DNA of 64,000 nt from Leucaena leucocephala (lineage: Eukaryota > Streptophyta > Magnoliopsida > Fabales > Fabaceae), in NCBI GenBank assembly GCA_037074615.1, contig CM073563.1, positions 12,756,501-12,820,500 of the forward strand. Reading direction: 5' to 3'. Positions 58,618 to 64,000 of this stretch are shown piece after piece. The position numbers were made by a program, and so were the translations under genes. How positions within the stretch are numbered: position 1 is the stretch's first letter; every line of letters begins with the position of its first letter. The notes under the pieces are model-generated. The model was given only the letters and a program-made list of their open reading frames with translations. It was not told where the DNA came from and did not search any database.

Positions 58618-59309
58618 CTTCTCAATTAGGTCAGTTATATTTGACAAGATGATATTGATCATGTGTCTAACCATGTAGAAGTCGCACGAGCTGCTTTCTT
58701 TGGGTTGCCTTCAACTCTGTAAAATAATCATGAACAAAATTATGTGTCATCAGTAAAAAACTGCGATGAGCATAAGACTTAACACTTTTATTACCTTCGG
58801 TGTGATCCATTCAGGGTCCCTCACTGAGTTAACTTTCTTAAGACCCCTTTCAATTCCAAACGTCCTCATAGCCCTATGACTAAAGTTATGAACTTAGTAA
58901 CCGTTTTATTACAAAGACCATATTTAATTTATTACAAACACCATTGTTATATAAGGAAGAAAACTCACATGTTCATAATCTTCTTGGCATCAACCGATAG
59001 CTTGTAGTAGATGGAGCATAAGAAGAAAATTTTATAAGTATGCTTACATAGTATGATCAATTGCCAATGATTATTGTAAAAAATAATTAAACAATAATGA
59101 TTATTAACATTAAGCAAATACAAACCTATTATGAAAATAACTGAAACACTATTATTCTTACTTTTGCATATATGGTGCAAAGAAACAATCAATATTGGTT
59201 TCACCAAGCCTCCCTGAATAAATCTAAAATGGGCATAGGAATCCGAACATACCTTGTTTGCCCTTGGAAACCAACTCAGCTTGCATATACCTATAGTTAA
59301 CACAAACAC
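58618..59309 (-). pseudogene. CACTA TNPA-like gene: Ulp1-like (C48) C-terminal exons
   Basis: Spliced pieces on the minus strand resemble the Ulp1-type cysteine-protease domain often found at the C-terminus of plant CACTA second proteins. Around 58965-59110 YNNHWQLIILCKHTYKIFF contains the His-Trp pair of the catalytic His. Near 58797-58875 lies FGIERGLKKVNSVRDPEWIT, ending at a GTAATA donor. The exon 58618-58716 reads QPKESSSCDFYMVRHMINII with the catalytic Cys. An in-frame TGA sits at the start of the last exon, and stops separate the rest. Proteolytic activity is inferred from the family only. Confidence 0.7.
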
Positions 59310-59538
59310 GATGTTAGTTAATGCAAATACTCAACTTGCATCAATTTTGTTATTACATATATTTACATTTAAATTAGACTTACATTAAAAATACTTGGAT
59401 ACATCCAGAGGTTAGTTCATTCCTAGAAGTGATAACATATTTCACATCTGCATGGTCAACAAAGGTAGGTGCTCCCGTGTCACCCACAACTCAATCTATA
59501 GGTAACGCATCCATATGAAACGTTTTGTCAGATGCCAA

Positions 59539-61260
59539 TTAGATTACACGTTGCATGGCACGCAAATTGGGTGGTGTACGAAGTTCGATTGGGGATGACG
59601 TGACGTGATCTGAAACAAGATTCTTTGGCCATAATATGAAAGTCCATTTTGCCTGACTCACAATCTTCACCTTATTAGTTAGAACTGGGACAAGAGCATC
59701 TTCAAATATCACTTCTTCAACTGTCACCCTTAACTGATCATCTTGAATTTGGATGTGGTGGGCAGTTTCCTCTAAGATATGGATGGAACCATGTGCCACT
59801 AACCTTTTGATAGGATCCTCTATATATAGATCACAAGGTTCAACATTCTTTAACACAGGCTCGGCCATACAACAACTCCCTTTAATACTAGGATGGGCTG
59901 CATGTGAGAGCATTTGGGTGGCACTTGGCTCCTGTTGCCTTGATGTCAACATGGACAACATTTTTTCCTTGATCTTTGCCAACCCCTCTTGTAATCATAC
60001 CTCAATTGAAGCTTTTGTCTGTACCCTAGCCTTTGCTTTAGCCTTTACCTTCATGGTGGATAACAATGATTCTAGTTCTGCCTTCAGGACATGAGGGAAA
60101 TGTCGTGGAGATGCTCCAAAAAAATCTCTTATACTGACACCTCCTCCAACTCCTTTGACATGACCCCCATGCTCTTGCTTGCTCATGGCAACAATCAAGA
60201 TGTTATTCCTACCATCTAACTTAAAGGAGCTATGGGCTTCTTGTTGTTTAAGATCAACCTATAACATAAAAAGAGCAAATATAACAAATAACATAATTAG
60301 TCTACTAAAATAAAATAATACAAGTAGTACTTACAATTTTTGCCGCAATCATGTGAGCATGATCGCTTGTAAATGATCTACTCCTTTTTTAGTGAGCATA
60401 CAACCATTTATCTTCACGACGTATTAGAGATGGGGGAGCAATGGGGGAGCAAAAGTAATACTAAGATTGGACTCAGCAGCCTCTTCTATGCTTTTCCTCT
60501 TGACCCCCAACAAGTCTATTTCAGCCTTCGCGTAACCCCCTCGAGACATTAAGTGGTATGGGGCAATCATTCTTGAGAGTGTGTTCTATGGCTTTTGCTC
60601 TTTTTTCCTACAAGACTTGAAATAGTTTAAATCAATACATATAAAAGAAAGAAACATGGGAAATACAGATTCTTTTTTCATGACATATCAACTCACCATA
60701 GTTGTTGTACTAGTCTGAAGCCTAATAAATTCTTCCCAAGTAGCTTCATCAATGAATTGATACTTGCTGCATGGAGAAGGATAAGGCTGATTATCTTTGT
60801 CCCGGCCATGCACATATTGACGAGCTAGTTGTGTCTTGAATGCCCTCCAATGTTCAGTGCAATAAGACAACGTCTTCTTCTTCAAGACTTCATTGTTGGG
60901 AACATCATAAGTGAGTTGCAATAATTTATATTGAAAGCAGAGTTATCAATAAATAGTTATGTTTTTTGATATTGGTCTGCATACAATATACTATAGTCAA
61001 TTCTTATACCTAGATAGAGTCCCAAATTTGATTTTTCATGATATTATCAATAATATCCCAAGTCTATATAGCGATGTTAGTCTTGTTGTATGCTAGGAGG
61101 CTAACAGAACTCATGTACTTTGTCCTGTGTTCACCAATTGGGTTCCAACATGTGTCAAACTCAATCGGTAGTAATTTTCCTTCCATCCTATCTTTCGAAA
61201 TGCCTTTCAATCGCGTTGCATTTCTGCCCCTCCTTTGCTTAGAGTCGATTGGAGAATCAT
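59539..61260 (-). pseudogene. CACTA TNPA-like second gene, N-terminal and middle exons
   Basis: Minus-strand exons include, in order, LLPIEFDTCWNPIGEHRTKY (about 61040-61200, with a TAG a few codons later), SPCSKYQFIDEATWEEFIRL (60688-60921), KGVGGGVSIRDFFG (59995-60198), and a domain reading LRVTVEEVIFEDALVPV then WTFILWPKNLV (59539-59982). These match the transposase Tnp1/En/Spm-like region and the DUF8039 type domain that precede the Ulp1-like tail. In active elements this protein binds subterminal repeats. The frame has stops, and splice sites are only partly clear. Confidence 0.75.
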
Positions 61261-61589
61261 TAGCCTCATTCTGATTACCACTACCCCCATATTTCTATAT
61301 ACACAATAACAAAAACAAATATAGTAAACAGAGAAGAATGACTGACCATAGCAAAAGAAGTGCAGGCATTTATCGATGGAAAGAAGTGTAAGCAATTATC
61401 GCAGAAAACTATAAAACCTAGATTAAACGAACACGTAAAAGGCAAAGCATATACACAAGAAAATAAGTGTCCAGAACACTTACAAGGCAAAGCACAACGA
61501 CTAGCGTAATGATAGACAACATAAAAAATAAGACTGCATATAACCTGAGAAATAAGAAAGGAAGAGACGCACCAAGGGGCGAACTTTGA

Positions 61590-61790
61590 TAAAATATTTT
61601 CATTAAAACTTTTTACACCGGTTAACATTTAACTCAGGTGTAAAAATCATATTTTGAATATGAAATGAATAATATTTTGAATTTCAAAAGACTTTCTACA
61701 CCGAATAACATGTACAACTGGTGTAAAAAAGTTTTCATATCACTCTTTACATCGAATAACATGTACAACCAGTTTAAATATTGGGGTTAT
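61590..61790. repeat. Internal block of CACTA subterminal-type repeats
   Basis: TTTTTACACCGGTTAACAT, TCAGGTGTAAAAATC, TTCTACACCGAATAACATGTACAAC and TGGTGTAAAAAAG alternate here. The ACACCG / CGGTGT words are in both orientations, as in CACTA subterminal regions, and TAACATGTACAAC occurs twice. Its location between the two genes is unusual. Confidence 0.7.
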
Positions 61791-61877
61791 TTTTTCAAAC
61801 CAACCCTTTATTAACCGATCACTTGTAAGTTATAACAAAATAATATATGTAATCAGAACAATATACTTGTGTTATTA

Positions 61878-62099
61878 TTACATCAAGATATGACAATCAT
61901 GAGACTTTTGGCCTACTAATTTCAAATCTTTCATCAACACAATCTTCTTAAGATTAGATGAGTACCCAGAGAAAACTTTGATTCCTTGTAAATATTCACA
62001 AATACTTATTCTCTCATCCTTAGACAAAATATTAATCTCTTCAACATTATAACTCCCATCACTATCTGGTTTTGGATGTAAATCCTCACGTTTTCCCAT
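61878..62099 (-). pseudogene. CACTA TNP2-type transposase fragment
   Basis: The 73-codon frame reads MGKREDLHPKPDSDGSYNVE, then ILSKDERISICEYLQGIKVF, SGYSSNLKKIVLMKDLKLVG and KSHDCHILM. This corresponds to the conserved stretch near the C-terminal side of plant TNP2 transposases (the GYSSNI...LKSHDCHVLM region). It ends at a GTAATAA sequence that could be an intron donor. Neither the catalytic part nor the continuation (QQLLPVAIR type) is present nearby. The start Met is internal to the family, so this is a fragment. Confidence 0.85.
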
Positions 62100-62149
62100 T
62101 TCTTACAAATTTAATCTTGCCTTCAAAGCGTCTTTGAAACTACCATATA

Positions 62150-62464
62150 GGTTGAGAAGTATTCTAACAATGTTGTCACACATGAATATTCTCTATCCGA
62201 GATAGTCAAGATAGAATTTAATAAAAATAAAGAAGATAATCTAGGTACTCCTAGATTATAATTTAGTCAAAGATCATTAAGTATAAGGAATAATCATAAC
62301 TTAATAATTCAAGAACCAAGAAGAATATCGTTAGATATCCCAAGCATTTCAGAAGGAGCTTCTAGTTCTAATAATATAGAACCAAAGCCTTACATAATAA
62401 AAATTTCTATCTTAAATGAAGATATAAATTTTCAAAATGCTATGATAAACACTGCAGTTATTCA
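62150..62464 (+). pseudogene. Endogenous pararetrovirus fragment (protease-upstream region)
   Basis: The stretch is similar to 4830-4925 at its left and to 11565-11735 at its right, bridging the region that those copies only partly cover. Shared phrases include TACTCCTAGATTATAxTTTxG and AGAACCAAAGCCTTACATAA. It breaks off exactly where an LTR begins (TGTTGGAAATCG at 62465). The frame is degenerate. Confidence 0.8.
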
Positions 62465-63414
62465 TGTTGGAAATCGTGCCCTAGGGGCCAATCATTGTCT
62501 TATGAACATTATTGATTTATGAATTTATTAATTGAGTTATCATATTATTTGCATGTTTACTATGATGACCATCCTTGGATAATTCATGATATTATCCTAA
62601 ATGTTCCTGGTCGATCATCTATGTGGGAGCACAGATGAAATAAGACCAGTATGACTTTGAAGATGTATAGAGATATAAATCAAAGTCATAAGCACATGTA
62701 AGAGTACATGGTGTTGGACCGACCCGCTATGAGAGAACTGCATGGGTAACATCATAAGCTTCTCTCATATACAAACCATGTCAATATGCCCTTTGACCTG
62801 AGATCATCATGGATTCCTACATGACAAAACGCTCAGCTTTGACCTAGTCAAAAGTCACTTTTGACCGAGTGATCATAAAGACTATGTTTGGGCTTAGTGG
62901 TTTTTCATGCGGAGGAATGTGAATGGTCAAGATGGAATTTGTCCCTCACATTCGTGGAGAGATATTACTGGGCCCCTCGATGAGTGAGTCTGAGAAATGT
63001 ATGGCCATACTGTAATGGAAAGGTAGTTCCATTTCTATAGTCAGACTACTCAGGGATCGAGAAAGTAACGGTCAGGAATAGGAGGATGACATTATCCATG
63101 CCTCATCCATGACCAAAATATCGCGTGACAGAAGGGACATGATATGGTTGTATAAAAGGTTACATCGTTTATCGATCCTCATATGATTTGGGTAGTTGTT
63201 ATGTCTTGCTAGAGACCGCTTGCGACTTGTGGGCTAGTATAGCAAATGGCCCACTGCCAACTTCATATGGGCCTACAGGGTCACACACAAAATAGCCCAA
63301 CACGAGCTATGATGTCCAGATTCATTGAATCTAAGACATGTCCAGATTCAATGAAAGATCCAGGTGAATGTATATATATTTATTTATATTTATATTCGTA
63401 TATATATAAATTCG

Positions 63415-63446
<32 letters not shown>

Positions 63447-64000
63447 GAGATATATGAGATTTAATTTATAAGGATAAATTAAATCCCTATCACGTTTGAA
63501 TTCGAAATTCAAATTGATAGGATATCTCATATAAGAGATATTTATAAGATTTAATTTATAAGGATAAATTAAATCTCTATCACGTTTGAAATTCGAAATT
63601 CAAATTGATAGGATATCTCATATAAGAGATATTTATAAGATTTAATTTATAAGGATAAATTAAATCTCTATCACGTTTGAAATTCGAAATTCAAATTGAT
63701 AGGATATCTCATATAAGAGATATTTATAGGATTTAATTTATAAGGATAAATTAAATCTCTATCACGTTTGAATTTGAAATTCAAATTGATAGGATATCTC
63801 AAATTTGATTTATGGGAATAAATCAAATATAACTCAGTCTCATCTTTATTTAAAGTTAAATAAATAGGTAATTAAATCTGTGGGACGGATTTAATATTAT
63901 TTTATTTAATTAGTTTCTTATCAAATTATACAATATATGATATTGTATCAATTCGGAATTAATATAAGATTAACTCCAAAATCCAATTAGGTTAAGTGGA
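62465..64000 (+). repeat. Third copy of the 1.86-kb copia LTR, truncated by the window edge
   Basis: Starts TGTTGGAAATCGTGCCC and is the reverse complement relative of 40331-42195 and 47350-49213. The first 1536 bases are present, up to CAAAATCCAATTAGG. It carries four, not three, of the 90-bp units. Its candidate 5-bp target duplication starts with the ATTCA at 62460-62464, but the partner lies outside. Whether it is a solo LTR or part of an element cannot be decided. Confidence 0.92.
63460..63800. repeat. Minisatellite in LTR, four 90-bp units
   Basis: Four copies of the unit containing ATTCAAATTGATAGGATATC occur about 90 bases apart. Two copies read GAAATTCGAAATTC where the other LTRs read GAATTTCAAATTC, indicating local sequence exchange between units. 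A TA run (63411-63440) lies next to it. Confidence 0.88.

Larger units (their letters stand above)
57789..62140 (-). mobile_element. CACTA (En/Spm-type) transposon, right end lost
   Basis: The left terminus reads CACTACTATAAAACAAGGG at 57789, preceded by a possible 3-bp target GAT. Subterminal repeats based on ACCGGTGTAGA / TTACACC fill 57890-58190. On the minus strand a TNP2 transposase fragment (61878-62099) precedes a TNPA-like gene (61260 down to 58618), the usual order. More subterminal-type words (TTACACCGG, GGTGTAAAA) occur at 61605-61780, between the two genes, so part of the element may be duplicated or composite. No second CACTA end was found before pararetrovirus sequence starts near 62150. 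Confidence 0.75.

Noticed and set aside
1..64000. CRISPR-like or satellite arrays
   Set aside because: The regular repeats found (52, 90, 108, 117 and 215 bp) are two to four units long and lie within transposons or virus relics. None has the short-repeat and unique-spacer pattern.

Overview
The window looks like a transposon-rich, AT-rich intergenic stretch of a flowering-plant nuclear genome, probably a eudicot. The evidence is nested LTR retrotransposons, PIF/Harbinger, CACTA and hAT-like DNA transposons, relics of plant pararetroviruses (Caulimoviridae type), and host exons of a FOUR LIPS/MYB88-class MYB gene and a CIPK kinase. No bacterial-style genes, rRNA, convincing tRNA or CRISPR array were seen. 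Almost every coding stretch is broken.

Layout. 1-2.2 kb: minus-strand Ty1/copia gag-protease relic. 2.2-11.5 kb: decayed LTR material, including an inverted pair (3427-3597 / 6536-6712), an embedded pararetrovirus coat-protein fragment (3.6-4.9 kb) and a long minus-strand LTR with primer-binding site (8.4-11.5 kb). 11.56-23.2 kb: a rearranged endogenous pararetrovirus block. It has a plus-strand protease/RT/RNase H part, then a 0.3-kb-arm palindrome, then an inverted minus-strand part that lost RT/RNase H. The inverted part is split by a 2.6-kb solo LTR with 5-bp target duplication CTTTG. 23.2-25.96 kb: copia internal relic.

26.03-29.17 kb, minus strand: the only recognisable resident host gene, found by reading splice sites. 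Seven exons encode a complete R2R3 MYB domain of the FLP/MYB88 class. A one-base deletion in exon 6 shifts the frame just after the domain, and the 3' exons are missing where the copia relic begins. 33.1-37.0 kb: a PIF/Harbinger element with 3-bp TTA flanks. It keeps only the first transposase exon and contains a CIPK kinase N-terminus in antisense, which looks like gene capture.

38.7-51.5 kb: an old copia element (5' LTR at 38.7 kb) into which a younger complete copia element (40331-49213, 1.86-kb LTRs, target duplication AAAAT) inserted. 51.5-55 kb: a CACTA terminus, then a hAT-like region rich in a degenerate repeat. 55.7-57.8 kb: another LTR and internal relic of the older copia family. 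57.8-62.1 kb: a CACTA element with TNP2 and TNPA-like parts, the latter ending in an Ulp1-like domain. 62.15-62.46 kb: another pararetrovirus fragment, interrupted by a third copy of the 1.86-kb-type LTR that runs off the window.

The order of events can be read from the nesting. The older copia family and the pararetrovirus integrated first. The solo LTR and the long-LTR copia family then inserted into them. The most interesting loci are the truncated FLP-like MYB gene, the Harbinger element carrying a kinase fragment, and the palindromic pararetrovirus block.
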